A stretch of DNA of 8,444 nt. It comes from Bacillota bacterium. Lineage in GTDB: Bacteria; Bacillota; Clostridia; Lachnospirales; Anaerotignaceae. Below the pieces are notes generated by a model. That model saw only the letters and a program-made list of their open reading frames with translations, was not told the DNA's origin and did no database searches. The number at the start of each line of letters is the position of its first letter. Positions within the stretch are counted from its first letter, which is position 1. Position numbers and translations under genes: made by a program. The stretch is from the NCBI GenBank assembly GCA_030526765.1, contig JAUNCB010000036.1:1-8444 (forward strand), read 5' to 3'. This document shows positions 1-6,416 of this stretch, one piece after another.

Positions 1-1292
1 ATACCGCGAGTAGGTTCATCCAACAACAGAATATCAGGTTTTGTCAACAACCAGCGACCAATGATAACTTTCTGCTGGTTACCGCCGGACAAAGAACGGA
101 TATGTGTTTTCTGGCTGGGAGTTTTTACCTTCATACTATCGATTACCCACTGGGTATCCTGCTTCATTTTAGCATCAGAAAGGAGAATATGTTTTCTATA
201 ATCCTTGATATTTGCGATAACAGAGTTAAACAGAATGCTCATGCCACCAAAAATACCTGTAGCACGACGTTCTTCTGTCAGCATGGCAAAGCCATTTCTG
301 ATAGCATCTTTGGGAGTTTTATTCTGGATGGGCTGGCCATTTTTCAGGATCTCCCCTGTTTCATGATTCGCGATCCCAAAAATAGTTTCCAGAAGCTCTG
401 TACGGCGGCTGCCCACCAGACCTGCCACGCCAAGGATCTCGCCCTTACGCAGCTCAAAATTTACGTCGATACAGCTGGGCATGTATTTGCCTGTAAGGTG
501 TCTTACTTCCATCAGAGGCTCTCCGGGCACGTTGGTCTTGGGAGGGAAACGATGGGTCAGGTCACGGCCTACCATCAGCTTGATGATCTTATCGGTGGTC
601 AGATCTTCTGCTTTTTCCGTTGCGATCCACTGACCGTCACGCATGATCGTTACTTCGTCGGAGATACGCAGGATCTCTTCCATCTTATGACTGATGTAAA
701 CCATTGCTACGCCCTTTGCACGCAGCTTGTTAATAATATCAAAAAGATGCTCAACCTCTTCCTGTGTCAGAGAGGATGTAGGTTCATCCAGCACCAGAAT
801 TTTCGCATTGTAGGATACGGCCTTCGCGATCTCTACCATCTGACGCTGGGATACGCTCAATTTGCCGATGATTGTTTTGGGGTTTACGGGAATATCCAGG
901 TCATCAAAGACCTTCTTTGTTTCATCATACATCTGCTTGTGGCTGACTAACCCCTTATTCTGAGGAAATCTGCCCAGCCAGATATTTTCCATTACGCTGC
1001 GCTGCAGCACCTGATTCAGTTCCTGATGCACCATGGAAACACCATTTTCCATGGCGTTTTTGGGTCCGGAGAAACGAACCTCTTCTCCGTCGATCTTGAT
1101 CAGACCAGCATCCTGTTTATAAATACCGAATAAGCACTTCATCAGGGTAGATTTCCCAGCCCCGTTTTCCCCCATCAGTGCGTGCACTGTACCGGGACGC
1201 AGCTTCAGCATCGCATGATCCAGCGCTTTTACGCCGGGGAACTGCTTTTCGATATCTGTCATTTCCAATACAAAATTTTCGTGTTCATTCAC
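1..1292 (-). CDS. mglA: Galactose/methyl-galactoside ABC importer, ATP-binding protein MglA (3' end cut by window edge)
   Basis: Cytoplasmic ATPase that powers sugar uptake with MglB and the permease MglC. The reading frame is open for 430 codons from a GTG at 1290-1292 to the left edge; the family is about 500 residues, so roughly 70 are missing. Two nucleotide-binding domains are visible. Domain 1 has Walker [10 protein letters not shown] (residues 41-49), Q-loop Q90, signature LSVSQRQ (145-151), Walker B ILVLDEP (165-171) and H-loop SH (201-202). Domain 2 has a degenerate Walker [10 protein letters not shown] (291-299), without the lysine, then LSGGNQQK (401-408) and [10 protein letters not shown] (421-430). 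A degenerate second Walker A is normal in sugar-importer ATPases. The stretches TEERRATGI and [14 protein letters not shown] closely resemble E. coli MglA rather than RbsA or XylG. The GTG start is preferred because GGTGA lies seven bases upstream; the nearby ATG at 1297 hits a stop after two codons. It follows mglB by 105 bp that contain a hairpin. Confidence 0.95.
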   Translation of the reverse strand, partial: MNEHENFVLEMTDIEKQFPGVKALDHAMLKLRPGTVHALMGENGAGKSTLMKCLFGIYKQDAGLIKIDGEEVRFSGPKNAMENGVSMVHQELNQVLQRSVMENIWLGRFPQNKGLVSHKQMYDETKKVFDDLDIPVNPKTIIGKLSVSQRQMVEIAKAVSYNAKILVLDEPTSSLTQEEVEHLFDIINKLRAKGVAMVYISHKMEEILRISDEVTIMRDGQWIATEKAEDLTTDKIIKLMVGRDLTHRFPPKTNVPGEPLMEVRHLTGKYMPSCIDVNFELRKGEILGVAGLVGSRRTELLETIFGIANHETGEILKNGQPIQNKTPKDAIRNGFAMLTEERRATGIFGGMSILFNSVIANIKDYRKHILLSDAKMKQDTQWVIDSMKVKTPSQKTHIRSLSGGNQQKVIIGRWLLTKPDILLLDEPTRG

Positions 1293-1325
1293 TGCATTTT
1301 CACCACGCTTCCTTCTATTGAAGAA

Positions 1326-1352
1326 CGCACAGCGGGAAATTCCCGCTGTGCG
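1326..1352 (-). promoter_or_regulatory. Intercistronic stem-loop between mglB and mglA
   Basis: A perfect inverted repeat with 13-base arms (CGCACAGCGGGAA / TTCCCGCTGTGCG) around one base; physically an 11-bp GC-rich stem with a 5-nt loop. It starts 46 bases after the mglB stop and ends 33 bases before the mglA start. The bases after it (TTCTTC) are too poor in T for a strong intrinsic terminator. By analogy with hairpins after other binding-protein genes, it probably protects the mglB part of the mRNA from 3' decay, or partly ends transcription, so that MglB is made in excess over MglA. The structure is seen directly; the function is inferred. Confidence 0.7.
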
Positions 1353-1397
1353 AACCATTTCATCACAAAATTATGATCCCTTAATGATGATTAATGA

Positions 1398-2417
1398 TTA
1401 ACCTTCATAAGGTGCGTAAGGAATACGAACGCAAACGCCTGTTTCGTCGAATACGTATTCTGTATCAGCCAGAGCTTCGCTACCTGCTGCCATATTTACG
1501 CATACAGCTGCGATTGCGTTACCCATAGCCTGACCATCCTGCAGAACTGTTGCGCTCATTGTGCCGTTAGCGATCGCGTCTTTTGCTGCGTCTGTAGCAT
1601 CAACACCGATAACGGGGATGAAGCCAGCGCCTTCAGCGCCTGTGTTGTAGCCAATGTTGGACAGAGCTGCTACACAGCCGATTGCCATACCGTCATTGTT
1701 AGCCAGAACCAGTTCGATTTTGCCTTCGTTAGCTGCCAGCATAGCTTCCATTGCTTTCTGAGCCATTTCTGTATCCCAGTTACATACCTGAGTTTCACCG
1801 ATCTGTTCCATTACAACACCGTTCACTTCTGCCTGTTCAACAGAGTACTGTGTACGAGCGATTGCTTCGGGGTTATCGGGTTCACCCTGGAACATTACAT
1901 ACTGAACCTTGCCGTCGCCGTTCAGGTCATATGCGGGGTTTGCATCAAAGATTTTCTTAACCAGGTCGCCCTGCATTTTACCTGCGTCAGCAGCGTTTGT
2001 GCCGATGAATACAGCTTTTTCATAGGACTGAATTACTTCTGTGTCAGGTTCTCTGTTGAAGAATACTGTAGGGATACCAGCTTCTTTCGCTTTGTCAACA
2101 ACGCCTGCTGCTGCTTTTGCGTCAACCATATTTACTGCCAGTACATCAACGCCTTTTTCAATCATAACGTCCAGCTGGTCGTTCTGAGTAGCCTGATCGC
2201 CTTTACCGTCCTGCATGATTACTTCTGCTTTGCCTTCCAGTGCTGCTTCCAGAGCATTTCTTACTGTGGAAATGTAAGTGTCATCGTATTTGTAGATCAG
2301 AACACCTACTGTGGGCAGATCTGCTGTGTCTGCTGCAGGTTCGGAACCGCCGCCACAAGCTGTAGCGCCCAGTACCATTACGGATGCCATCAGCATCGCT
2401 AAAATTTTCTTTTTCAT
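1398..2417 (-). CDS. mglB: Galactose/glucose-binding lipoprotein of the Mgl ABC importer
   Basis: Extracellular, lipid-anchored receptor that delivers galactose or glucose to the Mgl permease; 339 residues. The signal peptide has a KKK start, a hydrophobic core and a lipobox-like ATAC ending at C21, followed by GGG. The periplasmic-binding fold (about 36-335) is recognisable by IYKYDDTY (41-48), VFFNREP (118-124), a calcium loop D164-N166-D168-K170-Q172 with E235, the tryptophan W214, ANND (239-242) and GVDA (271-274). Compared with E. coli MglB (recalled), contacts D14, N91, R158, W183, N211 and D236 are kept, but H152, D154 and N256 appear as N182, E184 and Q293. The start at 2417 is chosen because GAGGAGGAGG lies seven to eight bases upstream; a longer frame from 2438 would begin inside that ribosome site. 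It has its own promoter and a 5' leader hairpin, and is followed by mglA. Codon choice looks suited to high expression. Confidence 0.95.
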   Translation of the reverse strand: MKKKILAMLMASVMVLGATACGGGSEPAADTADLPTVGVLIYKYDDTYISTVRNALEAALEGKAEVIMQDGKGDQATQNDQLDVMIEKGVDVLAVNMVDAKAAAGVVDKAKEAGIPTVFFNREPDTEVIQSYEKAVFIGTNAADAGKMQGDLVKKIFDANPAYDLNGDGKVQYVMFQGEPDNPEAIARTQYSVEQAEVNGVVMEQIGETQVCNWDTEMAQKAMEAMLAANEGKIELVLANNDGMAIGCVAALSNIGYNTGAEGAGFIPVIGVDATDAAKDAIANGTMSATVLQDGQAMGNAIAAVCVNMAAGSEALADTEYVFDETGVCVRIPYAPYEG

Positions 2418-2444
2418 ATGAGTTTTCCTCCTCCTCATGTCTTT

Positions 2445-2461
2445 ACTGCATCATCTGCAGT
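2445..2461 (-). promoter_or_regulatory. Small leader hairpin upstream of the mglB ribosome site
   Basis: Inverted repeat ACTGCA / TGCAGT, with 6-base arms and a 5-base loop, in the mglB 5' untranslated region. It ends about 10 bases before the GAGGAGGAGG ribosome-binding site. It is too short to sequester that site alone. It may simply help keep the site single-stranded. Function is not shown. Confidence 0.35.
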
Positions 2462-2475
2462 GATAATAAGTGTTT

Positions 2476-2506
2476 ACAATGGAATATTGGCTTACCTCTC
2501 CATTGT
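2476..2506 (-). promoter_or_regulatory. 5'-terminal stem-loop of the mglB transcript, or an operator
   Basis: Perfect 8-base arms ACAATGGA and TCCATTGT separated by 15 bases. The first arm starts about where transcription should begin from the -10 element at 2514-2519. In RNA it would put a stem-loop at the very 5' end, a position known in other bacteria to slow 5'-dependent mRNA decay. In DNA it could equally be a repressor site overlapping +1. The repeat is certain; the choice between these roles is not. Confidence 0.5.
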
Positions 2507-2513
2507 TGTATAC

Positions 2514-2522
2514 ATTATAACA
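2514..2522 (-). promoter_or_regulatory. Extended -10 promoter of mglB
   Basis: The minus strand reads TGTTATAAT, an exact -10 hexamer with the extended TGn motif. No good -35 lies at 16-18 bp: the TTGCAA at 2533-2538 is only 13 bp away. This would fit a promoter that uses the extended -10 and an activator, plausibly the YesN-like regulator. A-rich DNA upstream (2550-2576) may act as an UP element. It lies about 90 bp before the mglB start and separates transporter expression from the regulatory operon. No convincing terminator separates it from the gene upstream, so read-through from that operon is also expected. Confidence 0.65.
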
Positions 2523-2612
2523 AAAACGATATTTGCAAAACATATAATATTTTTATCTCAATCTTTGATTTTTTTACATAGGATTATGATCCGCAGTGTT
2601 ATACTTCTTTTT

Positions 2613-3626
2613 TTACTGCTGCGGCATTCTGCGTATTTTTAAAGGAACACGGACATAACGCTGATCGACCAGAGAGATTTCCTCCGAAACAGCGCCCTCA
2701 GATACCAGATCCGCCGCTATCGAAAAAGCCATTTCTCCCTGAGCCGTTCCATTACAGTCAACAGTTGCCCACAGTTTTCCCTCTTCTACGGCAGCCAGCC
2801 CTACATCTGTTGCATCTATGCCAAATATAGCCGCCTCGATTCCAGCCTCTTCCAATGCATCCACGGCTCCAAGGGCCATATCATCGTTATTGCTCAACAC
2901 CAGTTCTATGGTATCTCCGTGTACTTCCAGCCACTGCTCCATCAGAACCTCCGCCGAGCCTCTCTGCCAATCGGCAGTTCCATGCTCCAGCTTCTGCAGC
3001 GCTACCCCTTCATCCTCTATTGTCATTCTGGAATACTCAGAGCGCATAACTGTGTCCTGATGTCCCATCTCTCCCTCCAGCATAACATACTGCAGTACAC
3101 CGTCCCCGTTTTTGTCCATGCCCGGATACCTCCTGAGGCTTTCGACCACCGCATTCCCCTGCAGAATCGCAGAAGTTTTTGCATCAGAACCAACATAATA
3201 AATATGCTCTCCGCGAAAAACATCTTCCGGCACCGGCTCACGATTAAAAAAAATCACCGGAATCTCTTTCTGCCCCTCCAGCACTTCATCAATGATTGCA
3301 GAAGCACTGGTACGGTCTACCAGATTGACACAGATTGCATCATACCCCAAAGAAACATATCGTTTCACCTGCTCATTCTGCAGTCTCTGACTGCCATTTG
3401 CCACAGAAACATTCAAGATAACCTGTCTACCTGTTCTTTCTTCATATTCCCTTGCGCTTTTTTCCATTCCCGCAAGGATTTTCTCTATAAAAGTGTCTTC
3501 TTCCTGATACAGCGAGACTCCTATTTCCAGCGGTTCTGCCTTTTCGTCTTTCAGGCGCAAAAACAGAGAGACAGCAACAAGCAGAATCAGAATAAACAAT
3601 CCCAATTTTTTCTTTCTATTCTCCAT
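2613..3626 (-). CDS. Membrane-anchored galactose/glucose-binding protein paralogue (MglB-like, no lipobox), probable sugar sensor
   Basis: 337 residues. The N-terminus is basic (RKKK), then has one hydrophobic segment (about 8-23) with no cysteine and no evident cleavage site, so the protein is predicted to stay tethered by an uncleaved signal anchor. The rest (33-330) is an MglB-type binding fold with a calcium loop D171-N173-D175-V177-Q179 plus E241. Compared with E. coli MglB (recalled), sugar contacts are kept almost fully: D44, F46, N128, H189, D191, R195, W220, N247 and D271; only N256 is changed (C291). The start at 3626 is preferred because GAGAAAGGG lies 12 bases upstream; an ATG at 3638 directly abuts that site, and a TTG at 3674 would overlap the previous gene. 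It is 19 bases after the previous stop. The missing lipobox and the kinase operon context suggest that it presents bound sugar to the sensor kinase, as XylFII does for LytS. A transport role is the alternative. Confidence 0.88.
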   Translation of the reverse strand: MENRKKKLGLFILILLVAVSLFLRLKDEKAEPLEIGVSLYQEEDTFIEKILAGMEKSAREYEERTGRQVILNVSVANGSQRLQNEQVKRYVSLGYDAICVNLVDRTSASAIIDEVLEGQKEIPVIFFNREPVPEDVFRGEHIYYVGSDAKTSAILQGNAVVESLRRYPGMDKNGDGVLQYVMLEGEMGHQDTVMRSEYSRMTIEDEGVALQKLEHGTADWQRGSAEVLMEQWLEVHGDTIELVLSNNDDMALGAVDALEEAGIEAAIFGIDATDVGLAAVEEGKLWATVDCNGTAQGEMAFSIAADLVSEGAVSEEISLVDQRYVRVPLKIRRMPQQ

Positions 3627-3645
3627 TCTTACTTTCATCCCTTTC

Positions 3646-4605
3646 TCACACATAGGGAAATACAATACTTTCAATCTCAGGCGAATACATATTTTTCTGT
3701 GACACCAGAACAGATTCCACGATCATTTTTCTTTCTGCATCACTTTTCCCGTTCAGAATCTCCACCATCCGTTCCACAGAAAAATATCCTGCTTCATATG
3801 CACGATGCACCACCGTACCAGAAATCCAACCTTCCTCTACCAAAGAACGAATCCCCGAATGAAAACCAATACCATAAACAGATAATACATTTCCGGAACC
3901 CTTATTACCTTCTCCCAGCATTTGCAAAACAGAAATATCTCCGGAAACAAATACCCTCCCCAGTAAAGCAGATACATTTTTCACCAATGGCTGTACTTCC
4001 GCAAGGGAGTCCACCTGTATACGACGTACCAATAAACCTTCCGCCTCCAGTTGTTCCTGCAGACGGTCATGTAAATCCAGCACCCGTTCTTCACAGGATA
4101 CGCGCTCTACCAGCACAATACCTTCCGCAATATTCTTATCCTGCAGGATCGCTTCCTGCAGCAGTCTGCATTCCTCCTTGGGGTCACTGCCGATATATCC
4201 GCTTACACATGGTTCTTCTGCTTCTTCATTATATAACAAAACCGGGATACCTGCCGGAATGCTTTCCAGAAGGGTTTGTGTTACCTGTTTATCTTCGCAA
4301 TGCAGGATCACACCTTTACAGCCATTATCCAGCTCCTTCTGCAATACGGCCTGCTTGTCCTTCAACTCGTTCCAGGAGGACAAATTAAAATAATTCATAT
4401 CCATATGAAATTCTGAAGAAGCCTCCAGCGTACCTGAGCGAAAATTATCCGCCTGACTCTTCACAGGGATATCCATGATCACTGCAATTTTATGTACTTC
4501 AACCTCTTTTTCCTTGATCAGAAGGTCTGTGGACGAAGCCAGAAAAAGCAGGAGCAACAGAAAAATATCTGCCAGGATGATATTTCTCATCCTTTTACTC
4601 TTCAT
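3646..4605 (-). CDS. Membrane-anchored divergent sugar-binding-protein-like protein, probable accessory sensor
   Basis: 319 residues. A basic start (KSKRMR) precedes one hydrophobic segment (about 8-24, with LLLLL) that lacks a lipobox cysteine, so it is probably a single-pass membrane protein with its domain outside the cell. From about residue 37 it reads as a periplasmic-binding/LacI-type sugar-binding fold: a first strand HKIAVIMD, GVILHCED, IPVLLYNEE, GYIGSDP and a late GISGTVV-like segment. The binding motifs of MglB have decayed: no calcium loop, ANND is replaced by SGDI, and GVDA by GIGF, while the asparagine in YNEE survives. It therefore may bind another ligand or none. Its ATG overlaps the kinase stop (ATGA), with AAAGGGGG about 11 bases upstream, which implies translational coupling to the kinase. 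I infer a helper role in signalling; the exact function is not recognisable. Confidence 0.8.
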   Translation of the reverse strand: MKSKRMRNIILADIFLLLLLFLASSTDLLIKEKEVEVHKIAVIMDIPVKSQADNFRSGTLEASSEFHMDMNYFNLSSWNELKDKQAVLQKELDNGCKGVILHCEDKQVTQTLLESIPAGIPVLLYNEEAEEPCVSGYIGSDPKEECRLLQEAILQDKNIAEGIVLVERVSCEERVLDLHDRLQEQLEAEGLLVRRIQVDSLAEVQPLVKNVSALLGRVFVSGDISVLQMLGEGNKGSGNVLSVYGIGFHSGIRSLVEEGWISGTVVHRAYEAGYFSVERMVEILNGKSDAERKMIVESVLVSQKNMYSPEIESIVFPYV

Positions 4606-5615
4606 ACACTATCCAGCCCCCTTTCTTCCAGTTCTTCCCACAAAACGACAGGAATACGGATGTTCACTTCTGTTCCTTCATCCGGTTCAGAGCGGATCAT
4701 CATTCCAAATCCGTCACCAAAGACCAGCTGCAGACGTTCCTGCACATTCTGCAGACCCACGCCGCCTTTTCCTTTGCTGACCTTCTTCCCTGCCATGATT
4801 TGTTCCACAATATCTTCCGTCATACCACAGCCATTATCTCTCACCGTAAAAAGTATCTTTTCTTCCTCTTTTCTCGCAGAAACCTGAATGAGTCCGTCCC
4901 CATCCATAAATTCCATGGCATGATAAATACAGTTTTCTACAATCGGCTGCAGAATCAGCTTGATCGTTCCATATTGCCCCAATCCTTCCTCTACATCCAA
5001 AGTATAACTGAAACGATTTTTAAATCGTCTTTCCTGAATCATCAGATAATTTCGCACATGCTCAATTTCATCTTCCACGGGGATAATGGTTTTCCCATTG
5101 CTCAGGCTGATGCGGAAAAACCTTGCAAGTGCCGTCACCACTTCTACAGCTTCTTCTCTCTTTTCATTTTCAACCATCCATACAATGATATCCAGTGTGT
5201 TATACAAAAAATGTGGATTGATCTGATTCTGAAGCACCATCAGCTCACTGCGTCGCTTCGCTTCATGTTCTGCCACAATATCATCCATCAATTGTTTCAG
5301 TGTATCCTGCATATCACTGATCGCTCTCCCAAGATGCCATACCTCATAGAACCCGGATGGTTCAATACAGGTATCCAGATCACCGGCTTCTATTTTATTG
5401 ACCGCTTCTTCCAGCCTCTGCATCGGCGCTGATAGCCTTTGAGACAAATACATGTTAATAAGTGCCATAACACTTAAAAAGAACAGTACTAAAAATACTA
5501 TCAGTAATCCACTTTTGAAACTATTTAAAGAAATCTCTTCATTTTTTACTACACCAACGATTTTCCAACCGGTATATCCAATCGTTTTTACAAAATACTC
5601 CTCGTCATCACCCAC
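4602..5615 (-). CDS. C-terminal part of a YesM-type sensor histidine kinase (separated from its N-terminus by an in-frame stop)
   Basis: This is the signalling half of a membrane histidine kinase that should phosphorylate the adjacent YesN-like regulator. Numbering from a GTG at 5613-5615: end of the extracellular Cache-like domain with the typical GYTGWKIVGVV (13-23), second membrane segment (about 35-56), HAMP linker (57-110), His-kinase domain with phosphoacceptor H135 in QINPHFLYN, and the ATPase domain with N-box N228 (VEN), DNGCGM (260-265) and GKGGVGL (282-288). All catalytic motifs are intact. The frame is the same as the upstream half. The GTG has no ribosome site and would leave a fragment lacking the first membrane helix and most of the sensor, so independent translation is doubtful. 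With the TAA filled in, the kinase would be 603 residues with the histidine near 401, a normal family length. It ends in an ATGA overlap with the next gene. Confidence 0.85.
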   Translation of the reverse strand: MGDDEEYFVKTIGYTGWKIVGVVKNEEISLNSFKSGLLIVFLVLFFLSVMALINMYLSQRLSAPMQRLEEAVNKIEAGDLDTCIEPSGFYEVWHLGRAISDMQDTLKQLMDDIVAEHEAKRRSELMVLQNQINPHFLYNTLDIIVWMVENEKREEAVEVVTALARFFRISLSNGKTIIPVEDEIEHVRNYLMIQERRFKNRFSYTLDVEEGLGQYGTIKLILQPIVENCIYHAMEFMDGDGLIQVSARKEEEKILFTVRDNGCGMTEDIVEQIMAGKKVSKGKGGVGLQNVQERLQLVFGDGFGMMIRSEPDEGTEVNIRIPVVLWEELEERGLDSV

Positions 5616-5636
5616 CTTGGAAAATCTATTATCTTC

Positions 5637-5639
5637 TTA
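5637..5639 (-). other. In-frame TAA stop interrupting the sensor kinase
   Basis: The minus strand reads DLYK, TAA, then EDNRFSKVGDDEE with no frame change. Both sides belong to one extracellular domain: IIYHPRQ before, and GYTGWKIVG after, are the usual succession in kinases of this type. One base change from CAA, AAA, GAA, TAT, TAC, TCA or TTA would produce it. A homopolymer indel cannot, because the frame is kept. It is either a true nonsense mutation, an error in one base, or a recoded codon; no recoding signal is recognised. Confidence 0.85.
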
Positions 5640-6413
5640 TTTATATAAATCGATCTTTTTTTCCTGAAGGTAACCACTTTCAATCAACTCCTGTCTGGGA
5701 TGATAGATAATTTCACCATTTTCATTCGTCAAATATAAGTAGGAGTTACCACTCATCATGATATTGGATAGAATATCTGTAATACTGCTTTGCTTCAGCT
5801 GAACTAAAAGAATACCCTTTTCTGTTCTATCCCCTCGATTCAACTGCACCACACGACTCATCGGAATTACACGGGTATATTCTCCGCCAGAATGATCAAA
5901 CAATCGTTCCACCTCAGGCATGCCAAAAGTAATGTTTTCTTCTTTTAAAATCGTTTCCCAGTACCAATTTTGATTAAAAAGAGAAGCTGTCTCTTTTCTT
6001 TTGGTTGCTGGGGCAACCTCTAATAATTCCCCATCCTCCGAAAAAAGCGCAATTCGTTCGATTGTATCTTTATTAGTATCGTACAGCAAACGAAAGGCAT
6101 CCGAAACAGAACTTTTCTCCAGATCTGTTTCCTTGATCACACTATAATATAAGGAATCAGAAACCTTCATCATATTGCGCAAAAAAGAAGTAAACTGATA
6201 ATTTGCCTGTGTCAGAAGCGTCTGATTATCCTCCCGTATTGTTTCCTGCGTCTGGGTCATATAACGCCCATACACAGACAACCCCATAATCAAAGTTGTC
6301 ACCACTGCCGTTGCCGTAAAGGAAACCCAGATGACCCTACGCAGGTCATAGCGTCTGCCGCTGAATCCCGTCCAGGCTCGCCATATTCTCTTCAGTTCAT
6401 CTAGAAGTCTCAC
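5637..6413 (-). CDS. N-terminal part of the YesM-type sensor kinase: first membrane helix and extracellular Cache-like sensor (truncated by TAA)
   Basis: 258 residues before the stop. A cytoplasmic basic start (KRIWRAW, GRRYDLRR) leads to membrane segment 1 (about 28-49), then an extracellular domain (50-258) with a long helix (TQETIREDNQTLLTQ region), NWYWETILKE, YTRVIPMSRVV, GILLVQLK and LYLTNENGEIIYHP. These fit a double-Cache sensor as found in Firmicutes YesM kinases. No kinase domain is present in this fragment, so it cannot signal by itself. The start is a GTG at 6411-6413 with GAGGA seven bases upstream, three bases after the regulator's stop, so it is translationally coupled. The ATG at 6420 is rejected because it stops after seven codons. 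In an intact kinase this domain would be the natural docking face for the anchored binding proteins encoded next. Confidence 0.85.
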   Translation of the reverse strand: MRLLDELKRIWRAWTGFSGRRYDLRRVIWVSFTATAVVTTLIMGLSVYGRYMTQTQETIREDNQTLLTQANYQFTSFLRNMMKVSDSLYYSVIKETDLEKSSVSDAFRLLYDTNKDTIERIALFSEDGELLEVAPATKRKETASLFNQNWYWETILKEENITFGMPEVERLFDHSGGEYTRVIPMSRVVQLNRGDRTEKGILLVQLKQSSITDILSNIMMSGNSYLYLTNENGEIIYHPRQELIESGYLQEKKIDLYK

Positions 6414-6416
6414 GAC

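Noticed and set aside
102..950. Plus-strand open frame of 282 codons
   Set aside because: Antisense to mglA, whose Walker and signature motifs are all in the minus frame; no ribosome site or recognisable protein.
2550..2576. Two TAAAAA motifs 21 bp apart upstream of the mglB promoter as regulator sites
   Set aside because: The spacing is suggestive, but the region is AT-rich and the motif is low-complexity; it is as likely to be an UP element or chance.
2590..2618. CCGCAG ... CTGCGG inverted repeat at the end of the anchored binding-protein gene as a terminator
   Set aside because: The loop is about 20 bases and no T-run follows in the minus direction, so it is not a credible intrinsic terminator.
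2919..4388. Long plus-strand open frame of 489 codons
   Set aside because: It lies antisense to two well-supported genes that have ribosome sites and recognised folds. Its translation is low-complexity in P, H and S with no domain, as expected for an antisense shadow.
5600..5640. Possible recoding (read-through or selenocysteine/pyrrolysine-like) at the kinase TAA
   Set aside because: The codon is TAA, not TGA or TAG, and no stable stem-loop or known read-through context is visible just after it. A simple nonsense change is the more economical explanation.
5656..5662. Run of seven T (A7 in the coding strand) close to the kinase stop, as a possible phase-variation or indel site
   Set aside because: Both halves of the kinase are in the same frame, so a slip in this run would not explain the TAA and would break the downstream frame. 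The stop is a substitution-type change.
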